From an uncultured Clostridia bacterium (GTDB lineage: Bacteria > Bacillota > Clostridia > Christensenellales > UBA1242): a DNA stretch of 53,700 nt. Shown piece by piece: positions 1 to 9,187 of the stretch (the first letter of the stretch is position 1; the number at the start of each line of letters is the position of its first letter). The stretch lies in the NCBI GenBank assembly GCA_944383375.1, contig CALWPG010000002.1, forward strand, positions 83,007 through 136,706. The letters are read 5' to 3'. The notes beneath the pieces are model-generated. The model was not told the DNA's origin. It saw only the letters and a list, made by a program, of their open reading frames with translations, and did no database searches. Position numbers and translations under genes: made by a program.

Positions 1-56
1 AAGTTGTGATGAAAAACTGCAAAAACTCATAATTTCCTCTAAAGGCAACTATAACA

Positions 57-98
57 CAAAAAACAAAAATTATCAACCATATCATAGTTTTGTTTTTA
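57..98 (+). terminator. possible terminator of an upstream gene
   Basis: An A-rich arm with AAAAACAAAA and a later arm with TTTTGTTTTT could pair across a loop of roughly 17 bases, followed by a T-rich stretch. It lies before the first gene and would end a unit entering from the left. The loop is long and the stem is all A/T apart from single C and G bases, so this is weak. Nothing else is recognised in positions 1 to 127 except the Shine-Dalgarno GGTGAGG just before the first gene. Confidence 0.3.
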
Positions 99-127
99 TC
101 GGCATAATTTTATTTTGGTGAGGTATT

Positions 128-1597
128 ATGAAAAAAATAGCTTTTGCATTAATTTTTGTATTTGGTCTTTTCGCATTTTCCGGATGTAGTGATGCTTTTG
201 AATTCAAGCAGGATTTGACAAACTATGCCATGGAAATAGAATATAACGATGAGGACAAGACCTTGTCTGTTAGGCAAACGACAGACTATGTCAACAGCAG
301 TGATAACACTTTGGATGTTGTCAAATTCCACCTTTATGCTAACGCTTTCCGTGAGGGTGCAAAGGCAAAAGTTGTCAGTGTGCAAAATGAGGAAATTGCA
401 TATCCAAATGGTAAAAGTTTTGGAAATATTGAAATAAACAGCGTAAGTTTAAGTGAAAAAGAGGCCCAGTATAGCATTGAAGGCGAGGATGAAAACATAA
501 TTTGCGTAACCTTGGCTGAGAGTTTATATCCTAATGAAAGTGTGATAATAACTTTTTCTTACACCGTTACACTTGCAAACATCAACCATCGCTTGGGATA
601 TGGCGAAAATGCCATCAATCTATGCAATTTTTACCCAATAGCTTGTATGTATGAAGATGGAGATTTTGTCTGTGACCTATACAATTCAAACGGCGATCCA
701 TTCTACAGCGATGTGGCAGATTATAATGTTGAGATATCCTATCCAAACTCCTTTGTCTTGGCAAGTACTGGCAACATAGTGTCACAACAAGGTGATGACA
801 TTACAACCACAAACATAACAGCCCAATGTGTAAGAGATTTTGGCATGGTACTTTCTCAAAAATTTGAACAAAAAAGTAAAGTCTATGACCAAAGAATTAC
901 GTTAAACTATTATTATTACGACGATGAAAACAGTGACCAAACACTTAATTTAATTGAACAAGCCATGCAATTTTTTGAAACTAACATAGGCAAATATCCA
1001 TACTCACAGGTCAGTGTAGTGGAAACAAACTTTGTGCATGGTGGCATGGAGTATCCAAACATCGTGCTTATATCAGACCAAGTTGCAGATTATGAAACCT
1101 ACACCTTATGCATTGTTCATGAACTATGCCATCAGTGGTGGTATTCAGTTGTTGGAAACAACCAGTTTGACTATGGTTGGATTGATGAAGGACTTACTGA
1201 ATTTTGCACAGTTTACTTTTTTGAAAAAAATCCAGAGTACAATAGGACAATGAAAGACATGATTGCCAGCGCAACCCAAAGTTATGTTACCTTTGCACGC
1301 GTTTACGAGTCTGTTCAGGGCGAAGCGGACACCAGCATGAATAGAGCGTTGGATCAATTTTCAACGGAGCCAGAGTATGTCTACAACACCTATGTCAAAG
1401 GTACACTCATGTTCTCAAGCATATATGACATCATTGGCGAAAAAGCATTTGTAAAAGCTTTGAAATGCTACTACGAACACAATCTCTACGGCATAGCCAC
1501 ACCTACAATTGTCATACAGTGCTTTTCAAATGGCAGTGGAAGAAATTTGCGCCCCATATTTGAAAGCTATCTAGAAGGCAAGGTAGTCATAAAATAA
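128..1597 (+). CDS. M1-family (aminopeptidase N-like) lipoprotein metallopeptidase
   Basis: This is a 489-residue secreted peptidase of the gluzincin M1 type. The N-terminus is a lipoprotein signal peptide with lipobox FSGC, so Cys20 should be lipidated and the enzyme held on the outer face of the membrane. The zinc site is complete: HELCH at 331-335 and the third ligand Glu354 in DEGLTE, with the M1 spacing of 18 residues between. A GGMEYP stretch at 305-310 matches the GAMEN exopeptidase motif of the family. Residues 30-260 are beta-rich, as in the N-terminal saddle domain, and the C-terminal helical domain is short compared with full aminopeptidase N. The start follows GGTGAGG at good spacing. 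It is monocistronic and converges on dtd with three bases between the stops. The substrate is unknown; a peptide-scavenging role is inferred. Confidence 0.85.
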   Translation: MKKIAFALIFVFGLFAFSGCSDAFEFKQDLTNYAMEIEYNDEDKTLSVRQTTDYVNSSDNTLDVVKFHLYANAFREGAKAKVVSVQNEEIAYPNGKSFGNIEINSVSLSEKEAQYSIEGEDENIICVTLAESLYPNESVIITFSYTVTLANINHRLGYGENAINLCNFYPIACMYEDGDFVCDLYNSNGDPFYSDVADYNVEISYPNSFVLASTGNIVSQQGDDITTTNITAQCVRDFGMVLSQKFEQKSKVYDQRITLNYYYYDDENSDQTLNLIEQAMQFFETNIGKYPYSQVSVVETNFVHGGMEYPNIVLISDQVADYETYTLCIVHELCHQWWYSVVGNNQFDYGWIDEGLTEFCTVYFFEKNPEYNRTMKDMIASATQSYVTFARVYESVQGEADTSMNRALDQFSTEPEYVYNTYVKGTLMFSSIYDIIGEKAFVKALKCYYEHNLYGIATPTIVIQCFSNGSGRNLRPIFESYLEGKVVIK

Positions 1598-1600
1598 ATT

Positions 1601-2059
1601 CTAATACACGGCATCAGAAGTGGAGTATTCTTCAATCAGAAATGTCCCAGGACCGTCGGCGGTCATTTCAATGTCCATATGCGTGCGAAAGACACCTGTC
1701 TTGGTTGGTACATATTTTTGCAGTTCTTTTATTAAGGCATTATATATCTTTTCAGCCAGTTCTGGCTTTGCTGAGTGAGTAAAATCTGGACGGTTTGCAC
1801 CTTTTGTCCTGCCGTAGAGCGTGAAGTTGCTCACCAGCATGATTTCTCCACCGGTGTTTTGGATATTGAAGTTCATCTTGTCATTTTGATCACGAAAAAC
1901 CCTAAGTTTAACTATCTTTTGTGCAAAGTGGGGCACCATTTCCAATGTGTCGGTTTCATGGACTCCAAAAAGCACCAAAAAACCACCATCGATATGGCTA
2001 AAAAGTTTGCCTTCACTGTAAAGAGTGCAATTTTTAACTTTTTCAACAATTGCTCTCAT
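1601..2059 (-). CDS. dtd: D-aminoacyl-tRNA deacylase
   Basis: This 152-residue protein belongs to the DTD family, which hydrolyses D-amino acids (and misattached glycine) from tRNA in the cytoplasm. The N-terminus MRAIVEKV and the length are typical. The two active-site motifs are recognisable but altered: SNFTLYG at 77-83 where SQFTLYA is usual, and ADGPGT at 134-139 where NxGPVT is usual. The Gly-Pro pair that carries chirality selection is kept. The start codon overlaps the cdd stop by four bases (ATGA), so the two genes are translationally coupled and share the cdd promoter. Because of the motif changes, activity or specificity could differ from standard DTD. Confidence 0.85.
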   Translation of the reverse strand: MRAIVEKVKNCTLYSEGKLFSHIDGGFLVLFGVHETDTLEMVPHFAQKIVKLRVFRDQNDKMNFNIQNTGGEIMLVSNFTLYGRTKGANRPDFTHSAKPELAEKIYNALIKELQKYVPTKTGVFRTHMDIEMTADGPGTFLIEEYSTSDAVY

Positions 2060-2448
2060 TTCATATCTCCTGAATCAAAACTATTTGGCAGGAGATTTTT
2101 TAATTTGCACACTTTAAAATCGTTTTCATCTTTTGCCAAAACGATTTCTATGTCGCCGAACTCAGACAAAACTTGTCTGCAAATTCCACAGGGTGGAGTA
2201 TAGTCACCACCGCTTGAAATTATGGCAAGACAAGCAAAGTCTCTTTCGCCTTGAGATATTGCACAAGATATAGCACTGCGCTCAGCACAAATGGCGGCGC
2301 CAAAACTTGCATTTTCAATGTTTGTGCCAACAAAATATTTCCCATTTTTTGTCAAAACACATGCACCAACTTTAAAATTGGAATATGGGGAATAGGAATT
2401 TATCATGCAGGATTTTGCCAATTCAATCATTTTTTTATAATCTATCAT
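2056..2448 (-). CDS. cdd: cytidine deaminase
   Basis: A 130-residue tetrameric-type cytidine deaminase that converts cytidine and deoxycytidine to uridine forms in pyrimidine salvage. The zinc motif is complete: Cys54-Ala-Glu56 (CAE, with the catalytic glutamate) and Pro86-Cys87-Gly-Ile-Cys90. The N-terminal SPYSNFKVGA motif at 20-29 is the usual substrate-side signature. It is the first gene of a two-gene unit with dtd, which overlaps it by four bases. The ATG lies seven bases after a TAAAAT -10 box and lacks a proper Shine-Dalgarno sequence, so it appears to be leaderless. The C-terminal tail after residue 115 is low in recognisable features. Confidence 0.93.
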   Translation of the reverse strand: MIDYKKMIELAKSCMINSYSPYSNFKVGACVLTKNGKYFVGTNIENASFGAAICAERSAISCAISQGERDFACLAIISSGGDYTPPCGICRQVLSEFGDIEIVLAKDENDFKVCKLKNLLPNSFDSGDMK

Positions 2449-2455
2449 ACCTAGT

Positions 2456-2484
2456 ATTTTACACTACCAACCATTTTTTAACAA
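2456..2484 (-). promoter_or_regulatory. cdd-dtd promoter, leaderless type
   Basis: On the minus strand, TTGTTA (2479-2484), a 17-base spacer and TAAAAT (2456-2461) form a sigma-A-type promoter. The expected start of transcription falls within a base or two of the cdd ATG at 2448. Confidence 0.6.
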
Positions 2485-2536
2485 CTGTTTTGTTGCAAAT
2501 ACTGTCATTTTGAGTGGGTTTGCCACATCAAAACAT

Positions 2537-2565
2537 TTGCCAAACTTGCAATTTTATGTAATAAT
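2537..2565 (+). promoter_or_regulatory. putative tyrS operon promoter
   Basis: TTGCCA (2537-2542), 17 bases, then AATAAT (2560-2565). Transcription would begin near 2572, leaving a leader of about 30 bases with an AGGAG Shine-Dalgarno before tyrS. The leader is too short for a T-box. Confidence 0.45.
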
Positions 2566-2603
2566 GTAGTCTGACAAAAAATTTATACAAACAGGAGCAA
2601 AAA

Positions 2604-3854
2604 ATGATTGACACAACACTTTTTCAAACACTCAAAAAAAGAGGACTATTATATCAATGCACCGACGAAGAAGCACTAAAAAAACTTCTTGAAAGTGGCA
2701 ATCAAGTCACACTTTATGAAGGTACCGATCCAACAGCAGATAGCTTGCACATAGGACACTGTGTGCCTTATTGTATTCTTAGGCGCTTTCAAAAAGCTGG
2801 GCACAAAGTTATACTTTTAATGGGTGGTGCTACTGCACAAATCGGTGACCCAAGTGGGAAAAGTGAACTAAGAAAAGTCATGGATGGTGAGACAATCAAC
2901 AGTAACATTGAAAAGATAAAAAACTCCCTAAAAATATTTTTGGATTTTGACGGAGAAAATCCAGCAATAATAGTCAACAATGCCGATTGGTTTAATAAAA
3001 TCAGTTACACAGACTTCATGCGTGAAGTTGGCATACATTTCAATGTCAACAAAATGCTTTCGAGTGAAATTTACGATAATAGAATAAAAGAAGGTGGACT
3101 TACATTTTTCGAAATGGGTTACATGCCAATGCAGGCATATGACTTTATTGAGCTTAATCGAAAATATGGTTGCACGCTTCAGTATGGTGGTGGTGATCAG
3201 TGGGCCAACATCGTGGCAGGGGTTGAACTTCAACGAAAACTCAATTTCCAAAACAAAACTGACATCAACCTAATTGGTGCAACAAATCCACTCCTTTTAA
3301 CTCCAGACGGCAAAAAAATGGGCAAAACTGAAAAAGGTGCAATTTGGATAGACCGTGACAAAATTTCTGCCTATGATTTCTATCAAGGTGTTTATCAAAC
3401 CCCTGATGAATGCACGCGTATGATGTTTGCACTTTTCACCGATGTGGATATGGATGAAGTTGACAAACTGATTTTTGAAGATATTGTAAATGCAAAGAAA
3501 GTCATGGCGTATGAAATAACAAAGTTTGTTCGCGGAGAGGCCGATGCAATCGAGGCACAAAACGCAACAAAGGCACTTTTTGAAAACAATGGAAACATGG
3601 ACAATGTTCCTACATTCAAAGTAGAAAAATCTGATCTTGAAAATGGCATAGACATTGCTTCACTTTTCTCGATGTGTGGTCTTTGCTCCTCAAAAGGTGA
3701 GGCAAGGCGACTTTGTGTGCAAGGTGGCATTGTTGTGAACGACAAAAAGATTTTGGATCCAACGACATTACTCACAACAAAAGATCTTTTGACTGATGGC
3801 TACTTGTTGCTTAAAAAAGGCAAGAAAAATTTTATGAAGATTGAAATAAAATGA
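2604..3854 (+). CDS. tyrS: tyrosyl-tRNA synthetase
   Basis: This 416-residue class I synthetase charges tRNA-Tyr with tyrosine in the cytoplasm. The HIGH motif is HIGH at 49-52, and the KMSKS loop reads KMGKT at 238-242, a common variant in one TyrRS group. GGDQW near residue 190 belongs to the tyrosine and tRNA-binding region. The C-terminus from about residue 350 is an S4-type RNA-binding domain (SSKGEARRLCVQGGIVVN). The start follows CAGGAG. It is the first gene of a tightly packed unit: the next start overlaps its stop by four bases, and recX and acpS follow with overlaps. No T-box is visible upstream, which is unusual for a Firmicute tyrS. Confidence 0.97.
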   Translation: MIDTTLFQTLKKRGLLYQCTDEEALKKLLESGNQVTLYEGTDPTADSLHIGHCVPYCILRRFQKAGHKVILLMGGATAQIGDPSGKSELRKVMDGETINSNIEKIKNSLKIFLDFDGENPAIIVNNADWFNKISYTDFMREVGIHFNVNKMLSSEIYDNRIKEGGLTFFEMGYMPMQAYDFIELNRKYGCTLQYGGGDQWANIVAGVELQRKLNFQNKTDINLIGATNPLLLTPDGKKMGKTEKGAIWIDRDKISAYDFYQGVYQTPDECTRMMFALFTDVDMDEVDKLIFEDIVNAKKVMAYEITKFVRGEADAIEAQNATKALFENNGNMDNVPTFKVEKSDLENGIDIASLFSMCGLCSSKGEARRLCVQGGIVVNDKKILDPTTLLTTKDLLTDGYLLLKKGKKNFMKIEIK

Positions 3855-4198
3855 AACTTTTAGAAATTCAAAAATCAAAATTTATAGGTTATGCTTATCG
3901 CGTGGATGATGTAAAAAATATTGAAGAAATTTTGTTACAGCAAAAAAAAGAACATAAAAAAGCCACGCACATATGCTATGCCTATAAAATAGACAGTGGT
4001 ATGGAGATTGTAAAGTTTTCCGACGATGGCGAACCACAGGGCACTGCTGGCAGGCCCATGCTTTCTGTCATAGAAAAAAAGAAATTAAACAACGTTTTGG
4101 TGGTTGTGGTTAGATATTTTGGTGGAATAAAACTTGGCGCTAATGGACTTGTTCGTGCTTACACCAAAGCGGCTAGTTTGGCACTAGGAGAGTTATGA
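3851..4198 (+). CDS. YigZ/IMPACT-family protein, N-terminal domain only
   Basis: A 115-residue protein of the UPF0029/IMPACT family. The hallmark segments FSDDGEPQGTAGRP (about 57-70) and VVRYFGGIKLGANGLVRAYTKA (about 87-108) are present. Typical bacterial YigZ proteins are near 200 residues and carry a second C-terminal domain (DUF1949), which is missing here: the protein stops right after the first domain. The ATG overlaps the tyrS stop, and its own stop overlaps the recX start. The cellular role of the family is not firmly established; a link to translation or ribosome stress is inferred from eukaryotic IMPACT. The short form may be normal in this lineage. Confidence 0.85.
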   Translation: MKLLEIQKSKFIGYAYRVDDVKNIEEILLQQKKEHKKATHICYAYKIDSGMEIVKFSDDGEPQGTAGRPMLSVIEKKKLNNVLVVVVRYFGGIKLGANGLVRAYTKAASLALGEL

Positions 4199-4809
4199 AA
4201 ATAACAAAAATGGAGAGAAAAGGCAAAAGTGAAGTCTACAAAATTTTTGTTGATGATAATTTTTTTTGTCTTTTGACTGCTGAAACCATAGTCAAAAACA
4301 AGCTAAAAACAGGACAGGATGTTGACGAAAGTTATCTTTATGAAATAAAAAAACAAAGTAACAAGCTCCTGTCCAGAGAACTAGCTTTAAAGTATGTTGA
4401 AAAGGGGCTAAAAACTGAAAAACAAGTGCGTGACAATCTACTTAAAAAGGGTATGGATGAAGATGCGATTTTGGATGCAATAGACTTTTTAAAAACTTAC
4501 AATTATGTCAATGACACACATTTTGCACAGCAGTATATTTTATCTAAAAAGAGCAATGGAAAAAATTATTTAAGGCAAGCACTTTTTGCCAAAGGCATTG
4601 ACAAAGACATAATAGATGATGTTTTACAAAGTTATGAAACAAATGAAGAAAGACTTTTTGAACTTGCCCTAAGATTTATAAAAAACAAGCCTAAAGATGA
4701 AAAGTTAAAGCAGAAAACCTACAGGCACATTTTGTCAAAAGGCTACAGCTATGAAGAGGCAAAAAAAACAGTGGAAAAAGTATTTGGTGAGAGCGATGAT
4801 TGGAATTGA
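4195..4809 (+). CDS. recX: regulatory protein RecX
   Basis: A 204-residue, highly charged helical protein of the RecX family, which binds RecA filaments and modulates recombination and SOS induction. It shows the repeated three-helix modules of the family, for example LALKYVEKGLKTEKQVRDNLLKKG (about 63-86) and the segment YNYVNDTHFAQQY (about 101-113), which is a strong RecX signature. It starts within the stop of the preceding gene and overlaps acpS by 14 bases, so the chain tyrS to acpS is probably one transcript. recA is not in the window. Length agrees with Firmicute RecX. Confidence 0.85.
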   Translation: MKITKMERKGKSEVYKIFVDDNFFCLLTAETIVKNKLKTGQDVDESYLYEIKKQSNKLLSRELALKYVEKGLKTEKQVRDNLLKKGMDEDAILDAIDFLKTYNYVNDTHFAQQYILSKKSNGKNYLRQALFAKGIDKDIIDDVLQSYETNEERLFELALRFIKNKPKDEKLKQKTYRHILSKGYSYEEAKKTVEKVFGESDDWN

Positions 4810-5137
4810 TGTTTTGGAAATTGAAAGAATTAAAAATATTGCAGATGATGAAAAAAAATTAAAAAAAATATTTACAGAAAATGAAATAAAATATTTTAAT
4901 AATTTCAAAAATAAATATGAACATATTTGTGGTTTTTTTTGTGCAAAAGAAGCGATAATTAAAGCCGTTGATATCGAAAGCGAAATATCTTTTTTGGATA
5001 TAGAAATTTGTCACAAAAACAATGGAAAACCATATGCAAAATTTGGCACAAAATTTAATTATTTAAATAAAAAAAATATAGATTTTTCAATTTCACATTC
5101 AAAAACAATTGCCACAGCAATTTGTTTGATTATTTAA
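4796..5137 (+). CDS. acpS: holo-[acyl-carrier-protein] synthase
   Basis: This 113-residue enzyme transfers the 4'-phosphopantetheine arm from CoA to apo-ACP for fatty acid synthesis. The start was set at the ATG giving MIGIDVLEIERI, because the catalytic-metal Asp5 motif GIDVLEIERI normally sits at the very N-terminus and GGTGAG precedes it; a longer reading frame begins 45 bases upstream but has no family support. The second signature FCAKEAIIKA (with the metal-binding Glu) and the C-terminal ISHS motif are present. It overlaps the end of recX by 14 bases. The coding sequence is markedly richer in A/T than its neighbours, with many AAA and AAT codons. Confidence 0.92.
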   Translation: MIGIDVLEIERIKNIADDEKKLKKIFTENEIKYFNNFKNKYEHICGFFCAKEAIIKAVDIESEISFLDIEICHKNNGKPYAKFGTKFNYLNKKNIDFSISHSKTIATAICLII

Positions 5138-5223
5138 ATTTTTTGTGGCATTATGCGATTTTGAGCCAGTCTCTTCTCTTATTTTCAACCACTCGTTTTT
5201 TCTCATTTCAAACTAATCCATCC

Positions 5224-5260
5224 TGTCATTTCGAGCCGAAAGGCGAGAAATCTCTTTTTT
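5224..5260 (+). repeat. REP-like palindromic repeat with T-run
   Basis: A segment beginning TGTCATTTCGAGCC, then GAAA, then GGCGAGAAATCTC forms an imperfect hairpin and ends in a run of T. It matches the general form of dispersed 'TGTCATTTCGA...GAGAAATCT' repeats seen in many bacterial genomes. It sits in the 189-base gap between acpS and the next gene and could also end the tyrS-acpS transcript. The rest of that gap is T-rich with no gene seen. Confidence 0.6.
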
Positions 5261-5326
5261 TTAAGAATATATTTTTCTATTTTCAGCAACCTATGTTTAG
5301 ATGTTCAAATTATGGAGATAAATTAT

Positions 5327-5563
5327 ATGGAAATAAATTACCAAAAAATTAAACAACTACTACAAAAACAAGTAGACGATTTTGAAAAGAAAAATGGCGA
5401 CAAGTCATTTACTTTAAGTCAAAATGACGAGCTTGTGCATAGTATGAAAGTGAAAGGTTTATTATTTTCAAAAATTGATCTCGATAGTGAATTTGAAAAT
5501 GCTGACCTTTTAGATTATTTAGGCTATGAAAGGATTTTATCGTGCAAGAAAGACCACAAATAA
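5327..5563 (+). CDS. small unknown protein in antitoxin position upstream of mazF
   Basis: A 78-residue acidic, mostly helical protein ([10 protein letters not shown] at the start) that I do not recognise. Two in-frame ATGs exist at 5312 and 5327; the second is preferred because GGAGATA lies six bases before it. The gene overlaps the following mazF by 22 bases, the layout of an antitoxin-toxin pair. It does not look like the ribbon-helix-helix antitoxin EndoAI found before MazF in Bacillus, and no AbrB-type N-terminal domain is visible. Features: a lysine/glutamine-rich helix at 5-25, a middle stretch with [10 protein letters not shown], and a C-terminal motif [12 protein letters not shown]. 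Antitoxin function is inferred only from position. Confidence 0.6.
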   Translation: MEINYQKIKQLLQKQVDDFEKKNGDKSFTLSQNDELVHSMKVKGLLFSKIDLDSEFENADLLDYLGYERILSCKKDHK

Positions 5564-5901
5564 CAAGAGGTGACATATATTTTGCAGACCTTAGTCCTGT
5601 TGTCGGCAGCGAACAGGGTGGACAAAGGCCTGTATTGGTCATTCAAAACAATGTGGGCAATAAATATTCTCCAACAATTATTGTTGCAGCAATAACAAGT
5701 CAACTTTCAAAAGCCAAAATTCCCACTCATGTGGAACTTCCTTCAAGTAAATATCACTTGCCCAAAGACAGTGTGGTGCTACTTGAGCAAATTCGAACCA
5801 TCGATAAACGTAGACTGGGTGACAAAGTGTGTCAGGTGGATATGATGAAGATGAAGCAAGTGGACAAAGCAATACTTATAAGCTTAGGCTTCTACGAATA
5901 A
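5542..5901 (+). CDS. mazF: MazF/PemK-family endoribonuclease toxin
   Basis: A 119-residue MazF-type mRNA interferase. It has the family's N-terminal [19 protein letters not shown] (about 9-27, including the loop with the catalytic arginine nearby), RPVLVIQNN (29-37) and the TSQ motif in the AAITSQL strand. It resembles the Firmicute EndoA/NdoA type in length and in its location downstream of acpS. The start is GTG at 5542, with AAAGGA six bases upstream, and it overlaps the preceding small gene by 22 bases. It would cleave single-stranded RNA at short specific sequences under stress; which sequence cannot be told from here. A hairpin with T-run follows about 60 bases downstream. Confidence 0.9.
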   Translation: MQERPQITRGDIYFADLSPVVGSEQGGQRPVLVIQNNVGNKYSPTIIVAAITSQLSKAKIPTHVELPSSKYHLPKDSVVLLEQIRTIDKRRLGDKVCQVDMMKMKQVDKAILISLGFYE

Positions 5902-5956
5902 CCTTATCATTATAAGCTAAACTTTTTAAGCAACCTTTGTGTTTATTGGTAAAAGG

Positions 5957-5989
5957 TTGACAAAAGTATCGCATTTGTGTGATACTTTT
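5957..5989 (+). promoter_or_regulatory. combined mazF terminator hairpin and nth promoter
   Basis: AAAAGTATC (5962-5970) and GATACTTTT (5981-5989) are 9-bp inverted arms around a 10-base loop and lead into a T-run, the form of an intrinsic terminator for mazF. The same bases hold TTGACA (5957-5962), an 18-base spacer and GATACT (5981-5986), a promoter whose start point would be at the nth ATG (5993). Both readings fit; the hairpin may do both jobs. Confidence 0.55.
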
Positions 5990-5992
5990 TTT

Positions 5993-7883
<1,891 letters not shown>

Positions 7884-7896
7884 AAAGTTGAAATTA

Positions 7897-7926
7897 TTGT
7901 CAAAGCTAAACCTTTTTTCATATTAT
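7897..7926 (+). promoter_or_regulatory. murB promoter, leaderless type
   Basis: TTGTCA (7897-7902), 18 bases and TATTAT (7921-7926). The predicted start point is within one or two bases of the murB GTG at 7932. Confidence 0.55.
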
Positions 7927-7931
7927 ACTTT

Positions 7932-8804
7932 GTGGAAAATATTTTAGATATCAAGAACATACAAACAAATGTACCATTGTCAAATTACACAACAATGCGT
8001 GTGGGTGGCATGGCGCATTTTTTTGTTCAACCAACAAAAATAAAATACATGGTTAAAATTATTAAATTTTGTTTAAAAAATAAAATTAAATATTATATTT
8101 TAGGTAATGGTAGCAATGTCATTTTTTCGGACAAAGGTTTTGACGGACTTGTCATTTGTACAAAAAAATTAAATAAAATAAAAATAAAAAAAAATGTCAC
8201 AGCAGAATGTGGCTGTAATTTATATGCCTTAAATAAAAAGCTCATTTCTTATGGGCTTTCCGGCATGGAGTTTAGTTATGGGATACCAGGCAGTGTGGGT
8301 GGTGCAGTATGCATGAATGCCGGAGCTTATGGCGATGATATGTCAAAGGTTGTAAATAAAGTGTTGGTATTTGACGGTAAAAAAATTTTTAAATTAAATA
8401 ATAAAGAAATAGATTTTTCATATCGAAATTCAAAAATAAAAAAAAATAACTTAATTGTGCTTAAAGCTTGGTTAAATTTAAAACAAAAAAATAAACTATC
8501 AGTTGAAGAAAAATGCATTGAAAATTTTAAAAAAAGGCGATTAACTCAACCTTATGAATTTCCAAATAGTGGAAGTATTTTTAAAAAAGTGGAGAATATC
8601 AGTGCCGGAAAAATAATAGATGATTTAAATCTCAAGGGCTTATCTTTTGGTGGCGCACAGATCTCAACTCTTCATGCCAATTTCATAGTAAACGCAAATA
8701 ATGCCACGGCAACTGACGTTATTAAATTGATTGACACGACAAAAAAAATTGTAAAACAAGAAAAGGGAATTGACCTAGAAGAAGAGGTAATTTTTATTCC
8801 TTGA
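7932..8804 (+). CDS. murB: UDP-N-acetylmuramate dehydrogenase (UDP-N-acetylenolpyruvoylglucosamine reductase)
   Basis: A 290-residue FAD enzyme that reduces the enolpyruvyl group to form UDP-MurNAc in peptidoglycan synthesis. Family marks: PLSNYTTMRVGG at 16-27, the FAD-binding LGNGSNVIF, YGIPGSVGGAVCMNAGAYG (about 115-133), SYRNSKI, and NSGSIFKK with the catalytic serine. The C-terminal EEEVIF carries the conserved glutamate region. The start is GTG at 7932; there is no Shine-Dalgarno and no start further upstream in frame, and the -10 box lies five bases away, so the message appears leaderless. The 3' end overlaps the convergent DUF1540 gene by 11 bases. The gene is richer in A/T than obgE. 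Confidence 0.94.
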   Translation: MENILDIKNIQTNVPLSNYTTMRVGGMAHFFVQPTKIKYMVKIIKFCLKNKIKYYILGNGSNVIFSDKGFDGLVICTKKLNKIKIKKNVTAECGCNLYALNKKLISYGLSGMEFSYGIPGSVGGAVCMNAGAYGDDMSKVVNKVLVFDGKKIFKLNNKEIDFSYRNSKIKKNNLIVLKAWLNLKQKNKLSVEEKCIENFKKRRLTQPYEFPNSGSIFKKVENISAGKIIDDLNLKGLSFGGAQISTLHANFIVNANNATATDVIKLIDTTKKIVKQEKGIDLEEEVIFIP

Positions 8805-9111
8805 AATAAGTCACGCAAAAAGGTTTACCATTCAATTTGTTTACAGTGATTCCGTTTGCTTCACATGTTTGTTCATTTCTAAACAAACAATTTGCCTGAC
8901 AATGAATGCAGCCTTTTTTTGATTCCCTGTGTGCGTGATATTTAGGTGGCTCGTTTGAAAACACTTTTTTGGAAGTGTCCTCTATATTTTTTATTTCCGA
9001 GTTTTTTTCATAGTCTGTACAAGTTACTTTATCGCCAATTAATATTTTTCTCTTGGAACAAGAAAAACCTTTGTTGTATACACAAGTTTGTTCTCTACAA
9101 ATAATGTCCAT
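8794..9111 (-). CDS. cysteine-rich DUF1540 protein
   Basis: A 105-residue protein with two cysteine clusters of the DUF1540 type. The first is near the N-terminus (IICREQTCVYNKGFSCS, about 3-19) and the second near the C-terminus (CIHCQANCLFRNEQTCEA). Such proteins are common in Clostridia; their function is unknown, though the cysteine pattern suggests metal binding. The start was set at 9111 because AAGGAAAA precedes it; the frame stays open for 39 more bases, which are A/T-rich and without family match. It is convergent with murB and divergent from rplI. A charged linker rich in Lys and Ser separates the two clusters. Confidence 0.7.
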   Translation of the reverse strand: MDIICREQTCVYNKGFSCSKRKILIGDKVTCTDYEKNSEIKNIEDTSKKVFSNEPPKYHAHRESKKGCIHCQANCLFRNEQTCEANGITVNKLNGKPFCVTYFKE

Positions 9112-9136
9112 AATTTTCCTTTTAACAAAAAAATTA

Positions 9137-9166
9137 TTGACTAATTGCATATAGTTAAACTAAAAT
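9137..9166 (+). promoter_or_regulatory. rplI promoter
   Basis: TTGACT (9137-9142), 18 bases, TAAAAT (9161-9166). Transcription from about 9173 leaves a leader of some 15 bases that carries the AAAAAGGAG Shine-Dalgarno of rplI. Confidence 0.55.
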
Positions 9167-9187
9167 ATATAAAAAAGGAGCCTAAAG

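Noticed and set aside
1775..2203. 142-codon plus-strand frame across dtd and cdd
   Set aside because: It crosses two real genes in antisense and lacks a start signal.
2455..2603. T-box riboswitch before tyrS
   Set aside because: The predicted leader is only about 30 bases and there is no T-box sequence or antiterminator stem.
3395..3775. Open frame of 126 codons on the minus strand inside tyrS
   Set aside because: It is antisense to a well-supported gene, has no ribosome site and no family pattern.
5122..5352. 76-codon frame after acpS
   Set aside because: It covers the REP-like repeat and T-rich spacer, has no ribosome site and reads as low-complexity Phe/Leu.
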